Source of the DNA: Brevundimonas sp. PAMC22021
GTDB lineage: Bacteria; Pseudomonadota; Alphaproteobacteria; Caulobacterales; Caulobacteraceae
NCBI RefSeq assembly: GCF_019443405.1
Contig: NZ_CP080376.1
Coordinates: 620,001-684,000, forward strand
Direction of reading: 5' to 3'
DNA length: 64,000 bases
Shown here: positions 16,807 to 24,557 of the stretch, piece after piece
How positions within the stretch are numbered: position 1 is the first letter of the stretch
How the letters are laid out: every line of letters starts with the position of its first letter
Notes under the pieces: model-generated
The model's database searches: none
The model's input: only the letters and a program-made list of their open reading frames with translations
What the model was told of the DNA's origin: nothing
Position numbers and translations under genes: made by a program

Positions 16807-17178
16807 ATGTTGGATACGAACGTCGCCATCCATCTCCGAGATGGCGACGAGAGGATCGGCGAGCTGATCAGGGCGACTTCTGACACGCTCGCCTTCTCGA
16901 TCGTCACAGTGGTCGAACTTGAAGCCGGCTTGTCGCGCAAGGAGGCTGATCTCAGAAGTCTTCGCTTGGAGGCTCTGCTCCAGACCGTCGAGGTTCGCCC
17001 CTTTGACAGACGAGACGCTGCGGCATACGGCCGGATTGTGAGGGAGGCGGGCTTCTCCCGTCGCAAGGTGCTCGACAGAATGATTGCCGCTCAAGCGATC
17101 GTGGACGAGGCGGTGCTGGTTACCATGAACGGTGACGATTTCCGCGACATACCCGGTCTGACCCTGCTGGAGTGGTGA
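16807..17178 (+). CDS. vapC: VapC toxin, PIN-domain ribonuclease
   Basis: A 123-residue PIN-domain toxin, expected to cleave tRNA or rRNA when free of VapB. The acidic metal-binding residues are visible: D3 in MLDTNVAI, the Glu in VVELEAGL, the Asp in LDRMIAAQA, and the later Asp in MNGDDFRDI. I chose ATG 16807, which begins the canonical MLDTN; a TTG at 16801 would add two residues. It lies 9 nt after vapB. The downstream uvrC gene runs on the opposite strand. Confidence 0.88.
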   Translation: MLDTNVAIHLRDGDERIGELIRATSDTLAFSIVTVVELEAGLSRKEADLRSLRLEALLQTVEVRPFDRRDAAAYGRIVREAGFSRRKVLDRMIAAQAIVDEAVLVTMNGDDFRDIPGLTLLEW

Positions 17179-17190
17179 GGCGAGGCCGCG

Positions 17191-19068
17191 TCAGGCCTTG
17201 TGGAAGAAGGCGTGGATGCGCTCAGCCAGCGCCTGGTTGACGCCGGCCACCTTGACCAGATCGACCACGGAGGCGCGGCCGACGCCCTTGGCCGAGCCGA
17301 AGGCGTGCAGCAGGGCCTTCTTGCGGCCGGGGCCGACGCCTTCGATCTCGTCCAGCGGGTTCTTCTTGATGTCCATCGAACGGCGCTTGGCGTGGGCGCC
17401 GTTGGCGAAGCGGTGGGCCTCGTCGCGCAGGCGCTGCAGGTAGTAGAGCGCCGGCGACTTCAGCGGCAGCATGAAGGGCGGCTTGCCCGGCATGAAGAAC
17501 TTCTCCAGCCCCGCGTCGCGGTCCGGTCCCTTGGCCACGCCGACCACGGAGATGTCGTGAACCCCCAATTCGGCCATGACCTTGAGCACCTCGGCCAGCT
17601 GGCCCGCGCCGCCGTCGATCAGCAGCAGGTCGGGCCGTTCGACCTCCTCGCCCGCCTCCTCGTCCTTGACCAGGCGCGAGAAGCGGCGGCGCATGACTTC
17701 GCGCATCATGCCGTAGTCGTCGCCGGGCGCGAGGTCTTCGCCCCGGATGTTGAACTTGCGGTACTGGTTCTTGCGGAACCCCTCCGGCCCCGCGACCACC
17801 ATCCCGCCTACGGCGTTGGTCCCCTGGATATGGGCGTTGTCGTAGATCTCGATCCGCTCGGGCCGGCCCTCCAGGCCGAAGGCCTCGCACACCTCGTCCA
17901 GGATCTTGCCCTGGGCCGAGCTCTCGGCCAACCGGCGACCCAGCGCCTCGCGGGCGTTGGTCAGGGCGTGATCCACCAGCGACAGCTTGTCGCCGCGCAG
18001 GGGCCGCGCGATCTCGACCTTGCGGTCGCCCTTCATCGAAAAGGCCTCTTCCAGCAGCTCCAGCTCGTGCGGACGGACGCTGGACAGGATCAGGCGCGGG
18101 ATCGGCTTGTCTTCGTAGAACTGGCCCAGGAAGGCGGCGAGGATTTCCGGGTCGGTGTCGGCCCGGTCCACGCGCGGGAAGTAGGCGCGCCCGCCCCAGT
18201 TCTGGCCCGCGCGATAGAAGAACACCTGCACGCAGGCCTGGCCGCCATCGGTGTGCAGGGCGAAGACATCGGCCTCGGCCACGCCCTCGGCGCTGACCGA
18301 GTTCTCCATGGCGATGGCCGACAAGGCGCGGATGCGGTCGCGGATGCGCGCGGCCTGTTCGAAATCCATGTCCTCGGCGGCGGCGGTCATGTCCTGTGAC
18401 AAGCGGCCGATCACCGCGCGCGACTTGCCGCGCAGGAAGCTCTCGGCCTCCGTCACCAGGGCGCTGTAGTCCTCCAGCGAAATCAGGCCGGTGCAGGGCG
18501 CCGAACAGCGCTTGATCTGGTGCAGCATGCAGGGCCGGGTGCGGGTCTCGAACACGCTGTCCGAGCAGGAGCGCAGCAGAAACGCCTTCTGCAGGGTGTT
18601 CAGCGTCCGGTTCACCGCCCAGGTCGAGGCGAAGGGCCCGAAGTAGTCGCCGGGCACGGTGTGCGCGCCGCGATGCTTGCGAACCTGCGGCGCTCGGTGG
18701 TCGCGACGGATCATCAGCTCCGCGAACGACTTGTCGTCGCGTAGCACCACGTTGAAGCGCGGCTTCAGCTTCTTGATGAAGTTGGATTCGAGCAGCAGGG
18801 CTTCCCGCTCTGAGGCGGTGACAACCAGCTCCATCGAGCGTGTCAGCGACACCATGTGGCCGATGCGCTGGGTGTGAAAGCGGCCCTGCGCATACTGCAG
18901 GATGCGCTTCTTCAGCGAGCGCGCCTTGCCGACATAGAGGCAGGCGCCGTCCTCGCCGTACATGCGATAGACGCCCGGCTTGTCCGGCGCGCGATTGGCC
19001 TCGTCGCGGATCAGGGCGGCGGCCTTCAGGTCGCTGCCGGACGGCGCGCTCAGGGTCTCCTCGGTCAT
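17191..19068 (-). CDS. uvrC: Excinuclease ABC subunit C
   Basis: The dual-incision nuclease of nucleotide excision repair, acting with UvrAB at bulky DNA lesions. It is 625 residues long, normal for UvrC. The N-terminal GIY-YIG domain is PGVYRMYGEDGACLYVGKAR. The UVR (UvrB-binding) motif is near DFEQAARIRDRI. The RNase H-like C-terminal nuclease includes IEIYDNAHIQGT and LLLIDGGAGQL. It ends in helix-hairpin-helix repeats (DEIEGVGPGRKKALL and a second VVDLVKVAGVNQALA). I chose ATG 19068 (MTEETLSAPSG); 18 further upstream codons are weakly supported. Confidence 0.96.
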   Translation of the reverse strand: MTEETLSAPSGSDLKAAALIRDEANRAPDKPGVYRMYGEDGACLYVGKARSLKKRILQYAQGRFHTQRIGHMVSLTRSMELVVTASEREALLLESNFIKKLKPRFNVVLRDDKSFAELMIRRDHRAPQVRKHRGAHTVPGDYFGPFASTWAVNRTLNTLQKAFLLRSCSDSVFETRTRPCMLHQIKRCSAPCTGLISLEDYSALVTEAESFLRGKSRAVIGRLSQDMTAAAEDMDFEQAARIRDRIRALSAIAMENSVSAEGVAEADVFALHTDGGQACVQVFFYRAGQNWGGRAYFPRVDRADTDPEILAAFLGQFYEDKPIPRLILSSVRPHELELLEEAFSMKGDRKVEIARPLRGDKLSLVDHALTNAREALGRRLAESSAQGKILDEVCEAFGLEGRPERIEIYDNAHIQGTNAVGGMVVAGPEGFRKNQYRKFNIRGEDLAPGDDYGMMREVMRRRFSRLVKDEEAGEEVERPDLLLIDGGAGQLAEVLKVMAELGVHDISVVGVAKGPDRDAGLEKFFMPGKPPFMLPLKSPALYYLQRLRDEAHRFANGAHAKRRSMDIKKNPLDEIEGVGPGRKKALLHAFGSAKGVGRASVVDLVKVAGVNQALAERIHAFFHKA

Positions 19069-19084
19069 CGGGCGGGATATAGGA

Positions 19085-19531
19085 TCAGGAGCGCCGGACC
19101 AGAAGGACGCCGGCGAACACAAGGGCGACCCCGGCGATGCGGCCGAAGTTCAGCGGCTGGCGCGGCACGCCCAAGGCGCCGAAGTGATCCAGAAGCAGGC
19201 TGAGCGCCAGCTGGCCCGCCACCATCAGGGTGATGGTCATGGCGGCGCCCAGCCGGGGCACGCCCCAGGCCGCTGCGACCACGAAGCAAGCGCCGTAGAG
19301 TCCGCCGAACCACGCATAGGCGGGCAGGGCCCTGGTCGCCGTCACGTCCGGCCGCGCGTGCAGGACGGCGGCGGCGACCGCCAGTGCGATCGTGCCTACG
19401 GCGAAAGACACAAAGGCCGCATTCACCGGCGATCCGACCGCCGTCGCCAGCCGCGCATTGGTCGGCGCCTGGAGCGCGGTCGCGCCTCCGGCCAGAATAA
19501 CGACGAGGATCGGCAGAATCGCGGGGTTCAT
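19085..19531 (-). CDS. DMT family transporter, DUF606/YdcZ type
   Basis: A 148-residue membrane protein with five predicted helices spread along its length. It begins MNPAILPILVVILAGGATAL and carries the conserved block APTNARLATAVGSPVNAAFVS typical of YdcZ/DUF606 half-size DMT proteins. These usually work as dimers or paired subunits; the substrate is unknown. It is 16 nt upstream of uvrC on the same strand and may be co-transcribed with it. Confidence 0.85.
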   Translation of the reverse strand: MNPAILPILVVILAGGATALQAPTNARLATAVGSPVNAAFVSFAVGTIALAVAAAVLHARPDVTATRALPAYAWFGGLYGACFVVAAAWGVPRLGAAMTITLMVAGQLALSLLLDHFGALGVPRQPLNFGRIAGVALVFAGVLLVRRS

Positions 19532-19619
19532 CGCCCGATCCTAGCAGACGGCGACGGCGCGCGCCGCTTGCGAGCGGACGATCGGCACCTTATGCCGTAG
19601 GCCTTCACAGGAGCACGCC

Positions 19620-19700
19620 ATGCTGGCCCTCGCGATCATTCTCGGTTTCGTCGCCGTTCTCGCCGCCATCAACTATTTCGAGTTCGGTCGGGTTGACTGA
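19620..19700 (+). CDS. 26-residue membrane miniprotein
   Basis: A short ORF that begins ATG with an excellent ribosome-binding site (AGGAG, 6 nt upstream). The product is almost a single membrane helix (MLALAIILGFVAVLAAIN) followed by the polar tail YFEFGRVD. Its stop overlaps the TTG start of the SDR gene by 8 nt, so it may couple translation of that gene. I do not recognise a named family. The coding character and ribosome-binding site make it a credible expressed microprotein. It may also act simply as a leader that delivers ribosomes to the downstream TTG. Confidence 0.65.
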   Translation: MLALAIILGFVAVLAAINYFEFGRVD

Positions 19701-20445
19701 GGCCGGGCCGGGCGCGGCGCTGGTCACTGGCGGCGCCAAGCGAATCGGCCGGGCCATCTGCCTTGAGCTGGCGCGCGCCGGCCATGACATCGCGATCCAT
19801 TGCCACGCGTCGGTCGAGGCGGCGGAAGCGCTGGCGGACGACGTCAGAGCTCTCGGTCGGCGCGCGGCGGTGGTGCGCGCGGACCTGTCGGATGAAGCGG
19901 CTGTTCGCGCCCTGATCCCGGAAGCGGTCGCCAAGGCGGGTCCGCTGAGCGTGCTGGTCAACAACGCTTCCGTGTTCGAGGACGACCGCGTCGGCGCCCT
20001 GAGCCGCGCGCTGTGGGATCGGCACATGGAGACCAATGTTCGCGCGCCGATCGTGCTGGCCGAAGCGTTCGCGGAACAGGCGCAGGACGGGGCGTCCGTG
20101 GTCAACCTGCTGGACCAGCGGGTGCTGAAGCCCGATCCGCGCTTCTTTTCCTACAGCCTGTCGCGGAACGCCCTGTGGTGGGCGACGCGCACCCTGGCGC
20201 AGGCGCTGGCGCCGCGCGTGCGGGTGAACGGCGTAGGGCCGGGGCCGACGCTGGCTTCCGTCCACCAGACGTCCGCCGAGTTCGAAGCCGAAGCCGCAGC
20301 CATCCCCCTGGCGCGCCCCGGCAGCCCGGAAGCCGTAGCTCAGGCCGTGCTGTGGCTGACGCAGGCCGAGATGGTGACGGGCCAGATGATCGCCGTCGAT
20401 GGCGGTCAGCACCTGGCCTGGCGCACGCCCGACATCCTGGAGTAG
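19693..20445 (+). CDS. Short-chain dehydrogenase/reductase, pteridine-reductase (PTR1/FolM)-like
   Basis: A 250-residue Rossmann-fold reductase. The NADP(H)-binding motif TGGAKRIG (12-19) has the Lys-Arg pair seen in PTR1. NNAS is at 90-93. The catalytic residues fit PTR1 (Asp-x12-Tyr-x3-Lys): D141 and Y154 have the right spacing, but the usual Lys is R158 (YSLSR). The next gene is a FolB-like aldolase, so it probably reduces a dihydropterin in folate or monapterin metabolism. The start is TTG 19693, overlapping the miniprotein stop. No better ATG exists before the dinucleotide motif. The Lys-to-Arg change could lower activity or be lineage-typical. Confidence 0.87.
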   Translation: MTEAGPGAALVTGGAKRIGRAICLELARAGHDIAIHCHASVEAAEALADDVRALGRRAAVVRADLSDEAAVRALIPEAVAKAGPLSVLVNNASVFEDDRVGALSRALWDRHMETNVRAPIVLAEAFAEQAQDGASVVNLLDQRVLKPDPRFFSYSLSRNALWWATRTLAQALAPRVRVNGVGPGPTLASVHQTSAEFEAEAAAIPLARPGSPEAVAQAVLWLTQAEMVTGQMIAVDGGQHLAWRTPDILE

Positions 20446-20450
20446 CCGTC

Positions 20451-20828
20451 ATGTCCCCTCAGACCAGCGACGGCTTTCGGCGCGAAGCTCTGCGCGTCTT
20501 CGTGCGCGACCTGCGGATCGAGGCGGGCATCGGCGTCTATGATCACGAGCATGGCAGATTGCAGACGCTGGTGATCGAGGTCACTCTGGAACTGCAGCCG
20601 CAGTCGATCACGCGCCTGTCCGACACCATCAACTACGAAACCGTGGCGCAGGCCGCCCGCGCCATCGCCGCCGATGGGCATGTCGGCCTGGTGGAGACCT
20701 TTGCCGACCGGCTGGCGAGCGCGTGCCTGGAAGACGAGCGGGTGCGGCGCGCGACGGTGCGGATCGACAAGCCGGGGGCTCTGGGCGGCCACGCCTCGCC
20801 GGGCTGCGAGGTGGTGCTGTCCCGCTGA
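20451..20828 (+). CDS. folB: Dihydroneopterin aldolase-like protein
   Basis: A 125-residue FolB-fold protein. Expected reaction: retro-aldol cleavage or epimerisation of 7,8-dihydroneopterin in folate synthesis. Visible family blocks are IEAGIGVYDHEHGRLQTLVI, LSDTINYETVAQAAR, and VETFADRLASACL with the Glu that contacts the pterin. The C-terminal DKPGALGGHASPGCEVVL follows. The common ExG..R/Q lysine near the C-terminus (KPGAL) is present. It starts 5 nt after the SDR gene, in the same operon. Confidence 0.86.
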   Translation: MSPQTSDGFRREALRVFVRDLRIEAGIGVYDHEHGRLQTLVIEVTLELQPQSITRLSDTINYETVAQAARAIAADGHVGLVETFADRLASACLEDERVRRATVRIDKPGALGGHASPGCEVVLSR

Positions 20829-20918
20829 GACGGTTGCGCGCCGCCGCCGGCGCCGCCATTGTCCCCCGAACCCTCCGCCGCCCGTGAGCGGCGCCAGCAA
20901 AGAAGCACCTTCCTTCGA

Positions 20919-21425
20919 ATGGCCGAGCCCGGCGACAATCACGATCACGACGCCGAGATCGGCTTCGCCTCGGCCGCCTCGCTGCGTGGACAGCAGCGCG
21001 AGGACGCGCGGACGCAGGCTCCAGGGCTCGTCCCGACGGCAGGTCGCCACCCGAGGCCGAGCGTGCGTGATCTCGGCGTGCGGGCGACGACCGCCGCGGG
21101 CGTGTCGCCGGAACTGTACGCCGTCTACATCCTGATCCTGCTGGCCGTGCCGACGATCGGCGTCTCGGCGGTCATCGGGCTGCTGGCGGTGAGGAACCGG
21201 TCCATGCCGGATAATGCGCTGGAGGCCGGCCACTTCGTCTTTCAGCGGCGCACCCTGTGGATCGCGGCGGCGGCGGCCGCGTTGGGCGTGGTCCTGATCA
21301 TCGTCAATGTGGGCGTGATCGTGCTGTTTCTGGCGGCCGTGTGGGTGCTGGTGCGGGGAGCCTTTGGCGTGTTCAAGCTGAAGGCCGGGCAGCCGATCAA
21401 TCGACCCGGAACCTGGCTGATCTGA
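20919..21425 (+). CDS. Membrane protein, DUF4870-like, unknown function
   Basis: A 168-residue protein. A hydrophilic N-terminus of about 70 residues (MAEPGDNHDHDAEIGFASAA) is followed by three hydrophobic helices (ELYAVYILILLAVPTIGVSAVIG, LWIAAAAAALGVVLIIV, VGVIVLFLAAVWVLVRGA). The arrangement resembles DUF4870 proteins and the next gene. The ATG at 20919 is the best candidate but has a weak ribosome-binding site, so the exact start is uncertain. It is 13 nt upstream of a second related membrane protein and probably co-transcribed with it. The role is unknown. Confidence 0.7.
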   Translation: MAEPGDNHDHDAEIGFASAASLRGQQREDARTQAPGLVPTAGRHPRPSVRDLGVRATTAAGVSPELYAVYILILLAVPTIGVSAVIGLLAVRNRSMPDNALEAGHFVFQRRTLWIAAAAAALGVVLIIVNVGVIVLFLAAVWVLVRGAFGVFKLKAGQPINRPGTWLI

Positions 21426-21438
21426 GGGAAACGAGACC

Positions 21439-21831
21439 ATGAGCGATAGAGACCTGCACCACAACGCGACTGGCCCCGGACCTTCGCAGGGCAAGTTGGC
21501 GGCGATGGCCGCCTGGGTGCTGTTCATCCTGTCGATCCCCAGCGCCAACGTGCTGGTGCTGGTGGGGCTGGTCGTTTCCTATGTTGCGCGGGGCTCGTCG
21601 AGCGGCGTCGCACGCCAGCACATCGAAGCGCAGATCCGCCTGTTCTGGTCGGTGTTCTGGTGGACCATCGTGGCCTGGATCGGAATGGCCATCAGCGGCC
21701 TGGCGTCGCTGATCCTGATCGGCATTCCGTTCTTCTTCCTGTTCCTGCTGATGTGGTTCCTGCTCAGCATCTGGTTCACGGTGAAGAGCGTGCTGGGCCT
21801 GCTGGCGCTGCTGGGCGATCGGCCGATCTGA
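21439..21831 (+). CDS. DUF4870-like membrane protein
   Basis: A 130-residue membrane protein with three or four helices. Family-like features are the N-terminal GKLAAMAAWVLFILSIP, the central short loop ARQHIEAQIRLFWSVFWW, and a C-terminal hydrophobic run rich in Phe/Leu (IGIPFFFLFLLMWFLLSIWF). The AGGGAAACGAG region before ATG 21439 supplies a ribosome-binding site. It pairs with the upstream membrane protein and could form a hetero-oligomer with it. The function is unknown. Confidence 0.78.
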   Translation: MSDRDLHHNATGPGPSQGKLAAMAAWVLFILSIPSANVLVLVGLVVSYVARGSSSGVARQHIEAQIRLFWSVFWWTIVAWIGMAISGLASLILIGIPFFFLFLLMWFLLSIWFTVKSVLGLLALLGDRPI

Positions 21832-21882
21832 GCGGAACACGGCCGGGCGCCGACGGTTGATCCTGCCGAAGGAGACCAGCCA

Positions 21883-22167
21883 ATGAGCGCGTTCAAAGAC
21901 AATGCCGCCGAACAGCGGTTCGAGCAGGGGTTCGACGCCGGCGGCGAGGAGAAGCCCGTGTGGGCCGACTATGCGTCGCAAGGCGAGCGGCGCGTGATCC
22001 TGCATGTCGAGGCCGATCCGGCGCTGCGCGGATCAGGCGCTGCCGGGCGCTTCATGCAGAGCCTCGCCGAGCATGCGCGGGGGGAGGGGCTGAAGCTCCA
22101 GCCCCGCTGCGGATACGCGGTCGCCTGGCACAAGCGCCACCCGGACTACAACGACGTGCTCGGCTGA
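21883..22167 (+). CDS. Small GNAT-like (YjdJ/Gcn5-related) acetyltransferase
   Basis: A 94-residue protein of the short GNAT-like family (COG2388 type), with only the acetyl-CoA-binding core. Visible motifs are NAAEQRFEQ, then ERRVILHVEADPALRGSGAA, then the C-terminal LQPRCGYAVAWHKRHPDY, matching the family pattern for pCpfvxxyxxxhPey. The start at 21883 has GAAGGAGA about 7 nt upstream. The substrate is unknown. It may be co-transcribed with the two membrane proteins before it. Confidence 0.83.
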   Translation: MSAFKDNAAEQRFEQGFDAGGEEKPVWADYASQGERRVILHVEADPALRGSGAAGRFMQSLAEHARGEGLKLQPRCGYAVAWHKRHPDYNDVLG

Positions 22168-22173
22168 TACGCC

Positions 22174-23082
22174 TCAGACGCCCAGAATCCAGCCTTCCTC
22201 GCCCTCGACCTGGGCGACCAGCTCGGGCGAGGCGTCCTTCGGAGGGGCGAAGGCCTTGGCCAGCTCGCCCCGGTCGTCCATCTGGGCGAGGGTTTCGGCG
22301 GCGACGCGGACCTGGGCCTGGTCCTTGATCTCGCCCGGATTGGGCTTGGCGTTGAAGATCGACGGCCAGACCTCGACCGCCAGCACCGACAGCGGCTCGA
22401 CATCGGCGGGCGTCAGCTCGCGCCAGCCTGTCCCGAACGGCCACACGGCGCCGGCGGGACCAAGGCTCTCCAGCAGGCGACGCACGGCCGGCACGCCCAC
22501 CAGGGTCTGGCCGCCGACCGCACCCGCGCCGTGCATCTGCCACACGCTCTTGGGCTGAAGCTTGCCCTTGCGCGCCGCGTTCTCGGTCGCGCGGAACTCG
22601 GGAATGTCGCCAGCGCCTTGCGGCGGCTTGGTGGTGGTCAGCCAACGCTGCGCCTGCTTGGCCGGCGCGCCCCACAGCGGCCAGGCCTCGTCGGTCATCA
22701 GCCGGTTCATCTTGGCCGCGACCTGATAGCGGTTGTTGGTGTTGTCCGCCTTGTCGACGACATTGGCGGCGATGAACTTCCACATCGCCTGCCAGGGCGC
22801 CTGTTCGCCGTCCAGCTTCAGCCGCGCGGCCGTACCGGCCGGATAACCCAGGTTGAAGTCGAATCCGACCAGGACCTGGTCGCCGCGCTTCCTGTGGTCG
22901 GCCAGGATCGAAGACAGCAGCTTTTCGCCCTCGGCGCGCGTGGCGACGTTATGCGTCTCCGAATACAGACGGAAGCGCACGTCGCGCTTGGCCACGCCGA
23001 TCCACAGCGAGTTCTCGCCGGTCTTCTTGGTCTCGGCGGCGGTCCAGTCGGCGACGACATAGGCGTCGAAAAGGCGGGCCAT
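22174..23082 (-). CDS. Conserved hypothetical protein, possible RNase H-like fold
   Basis: I cannot name this 302-residue protein with confidence. The start is firm: AAAGGAGG 5 nt before ATG 23082. The N-terminus (MARLFDAYVVADWTAAETKK, then SLWIGV) looks like a first RNase H-like strand with an acidic residue, and GFDFNLGYP supplies a second acidic strand, as in DUF429-type proteins. Similar proteins are sometimes labelled as cobalamin or molybdopterin biosynthesis proteins; I see nothing here that proves such a role. There is no signal peptide or membrane helix. Upstream sequence in the same frame is not coding. Confidence 0.75.
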   Translation of the reverse strand: MARLFDAYVVADWTAAETKKTGENSLWIGVAKRDVRFRLYSETHNVATRAEGEKLLSSILADHRKRGDQVLVGFDFNLGYPAGTAARLKLDGEQAPWQAMWKFIAANVVDKADNTNNRYQVAAKMNRLMTDEAWPLWGAPAKQAQRWLTTTKPPQGAGDIPEFRATENAARKGKLQPKSVWQMHGAGAVGGQTLVGVPAVRRLLESLGPAGAVWPFGTGWRELTPADVEPLSVLAVEVWPSIFNAKPNPGEIKDQAQVRVAAETLAQMDDRGELAKAFAPPKDASPELVAQVEGEEGWILGV

Positions 23083-23165
23083 GGCGGCCTCCTTTGGCAA
23101 GGCGGTGGTCGGTTGCAGGAGAGGTGGGGCTTGTAGCGTCCCGCGTCGAGGTGCGGAAGAGGCCC

Positions 23166-23681
23166 TCAGTCCTTCAGCAGGGCCTCGACATGCGAAAGCC
23201 AGCGCCGGCCCAGCCGCATCGCCTCGGCAGGCGAGCCGGTGGGTGCGGGCGCAGCGGCGTCCCACAGGGCCAGCTCGAACTCGGGATGGCGCGCGTCGTC
23301 GAACATCAGGCGCAGCACGATCTGCTCTGCGTCGGGGACCATGACATCCAGTGACTTGCGCGCCTCGTCGCGGCGAACGCGGGCCACCACATGGCCGTCG
23401 ACGATGATCTCGCCGCCCTCGACCTCGTTGAAGTCGTAGGCGAGACCGTGAGCGCCCAGGCCCCACAGCACGACCAGTTGACCGCCGCTGAAGTTGAGGG
23501 CGCAGGCCTTGCCCTCGCCGACCGAGACGGCTTCCGCTTCGGGAACGCCGCCCAGCGCCTTGGACAAGGCGCGGCGGATGCGGCGGTCCGGCTCCATCCA
23601 CCAGGACAGGCCCAGCGCCCCGGTGGTCAGAAGCGCCGCGACCAGCCCGACCAGCAGGACCACCCGAAACGCCTCGCCCAC
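23166..23681 (-). CDS. Single-pass membrane protein of unknown function
   Basis: A 171-residue protein with one N-terminal membrane helix (about residues 6-28, VVLLVGLVAALLTTGALGLSW) and a soluble domain rich in beta-strand patterns (GQLVVLWGLGAHGLAYDFNE). The start is GTG 23681, which begins 3 nt after the xthA stop, so the two genes are coupled. I recognise no enzymatic motif. The soluble domain should face the periplasm or cytoplasm depending on the helix orientation; the positive residues after the helix (RRIRRAL) suggest the cytoplasm. Confidence 0.75.
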   Translation of the reverse strand: MGEAFRVVLLVGLVAALLTTGALGLSWWMEPDRRIRRALSKALGGVPEAEAVSVGEGKACALNFSGGQLVVLWGLGAHGLAYDFNEVEGGEIIVDGHVVARVRRDEARKSLDVMVPDAEQIVLRLMFDDARHPEFELALWDAAAPAPTGSPAEAMRLGRRWLSHVEALLKD

Positions 23682-23684
23682 GGA

Positions 23685-24470
23685 TCAGGCCTCCAGGTCC
23701 AGATCGACAACGACCGGCACGTGATCGCTGGGCTTTTCCATGTCCCGTGCGTCGCGATGCGTCTCGATCGCACGGAAGCGGTCGGCCGCCTGGGGCGACA
23801 GCAGGGCGAAGTCGATGCGGATGCCGAGATCGCGCGGCCAGGCGCCGGCCTGATAGTCCCAGAAGGTGAAGGAGCCCGGCGGCTGCTTGCCCAGCACGCT
23901 GGCGTCGGCCAGACCGATGGCCTTGAGCGCGCGAAACGCGCGACGGCTTTCCGGCTGAAACAGGGCGTCGCCGGTCCAGGCTTCCGGGTTTCGCACGTCG
24001 TGCCGCTCGGGGATGACGTTGTAGTCGCCGCACAGCGCCAGCGGCTCCTCAAAGGCGAGCAGGCTGCGCGCATGGGCGTTCAGCCGCTCGAACCACCGCA
24101 GCTTGTAGGGGAACTTGTCGGTGCCGATCGGATTGCCGTTCGGCAGATAGATGGAGGCGACGCGCACGGGACGGGGCCCCTCGACCACCGCCTCGATGTA
24201 GCGGGCCTGCTCGTCCGCCTCGTCGCCAGGCAGGCCGCGCCGGATGTCCGACAGCGGGTGCTTCGACAGCAGCGCAACGCCGTTGTAGCTCTTCTGGCCG
24301 TGGGTCTCGACATTGTAGCCCAGGCTCTCGAAGGCCTCGCGCGGGAACTTCTCGTCCACGCACTTGATCTCCTGAAAGCAGGCGACGTCGGGCTGGGCGG
24401 CCTCCATCCACGCAAGGATGGTGGGCAGGCGGGCGTTGACCGAGTTGACGTTCCAGGTGGCGATGCGCAT
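23685..24470 (-). CDS. xthA: Exodeoxyribonuclease III
   Basis: A 261-residue Mg-dependent AP endonuclease and 3'-5' exonuclease of base-excision repair. All EEP-fold motifs are present: MRIATWNVNSVNARL at the N-terminus, the metal-binding Glu in FQEIKC, the Tyr block SYNGVALLSK, then GDYNVIPERHDV, the Asp of the active site in LGIRIDFALLSP, and the terminal SDHVPVVVDLDL. I chose ATG 24470 over the upstream frame, which lacks family sequence. It is followed by the membrane-protein gene at 23681. Confidence 0.95.
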   Translation of the reverse strand: MRIATWNVNSVNARLPTILAWMEAAQPDVACFQEIKCVDEKFPREAFESLGYNVETHGQKSYNGVALLSKHPLSDIRRGLPGDEADEQARYIEAVVEGPRPVRVASIYLPNGNPIGTDKFPYKLRWFERLNAHARSLLAFEEPLALCGDYNVIPERHDVRNPEAWTGDALFQPESRRAFRALKAIGLADASVLGKQPPGSFTFWDYQAGAWPRDLGIRIDFALLSPQAADRFRAIETHRDARDMEKPSDHVPVVVDLDLEA

Positions 24471-24497
24471 GGCGCAGCAGGCTAGGCTGCGTCGCCC

Positions 24498-24538
24498 CAA
24501 AAACAAAGACGCCGCCCGCGAACGGACGGCGTCTTCAT
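24498..24538 (-). terminator. Rho-independent terminator
   Basis: A stem AAGACGCCG (24506-24514) paired with CGGCGTCTT (24527-24535), with a G/C-rich 12-nt loop, followed on the minus strand by TTTGTTTTT. It lies just after the secreted cysteine-repeat gene and upstream of xthA, separating the two transcripts. Confidence 0.82.
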
Positions 24539-24557
24539 CAGCAGCCCCGTAAGACGA

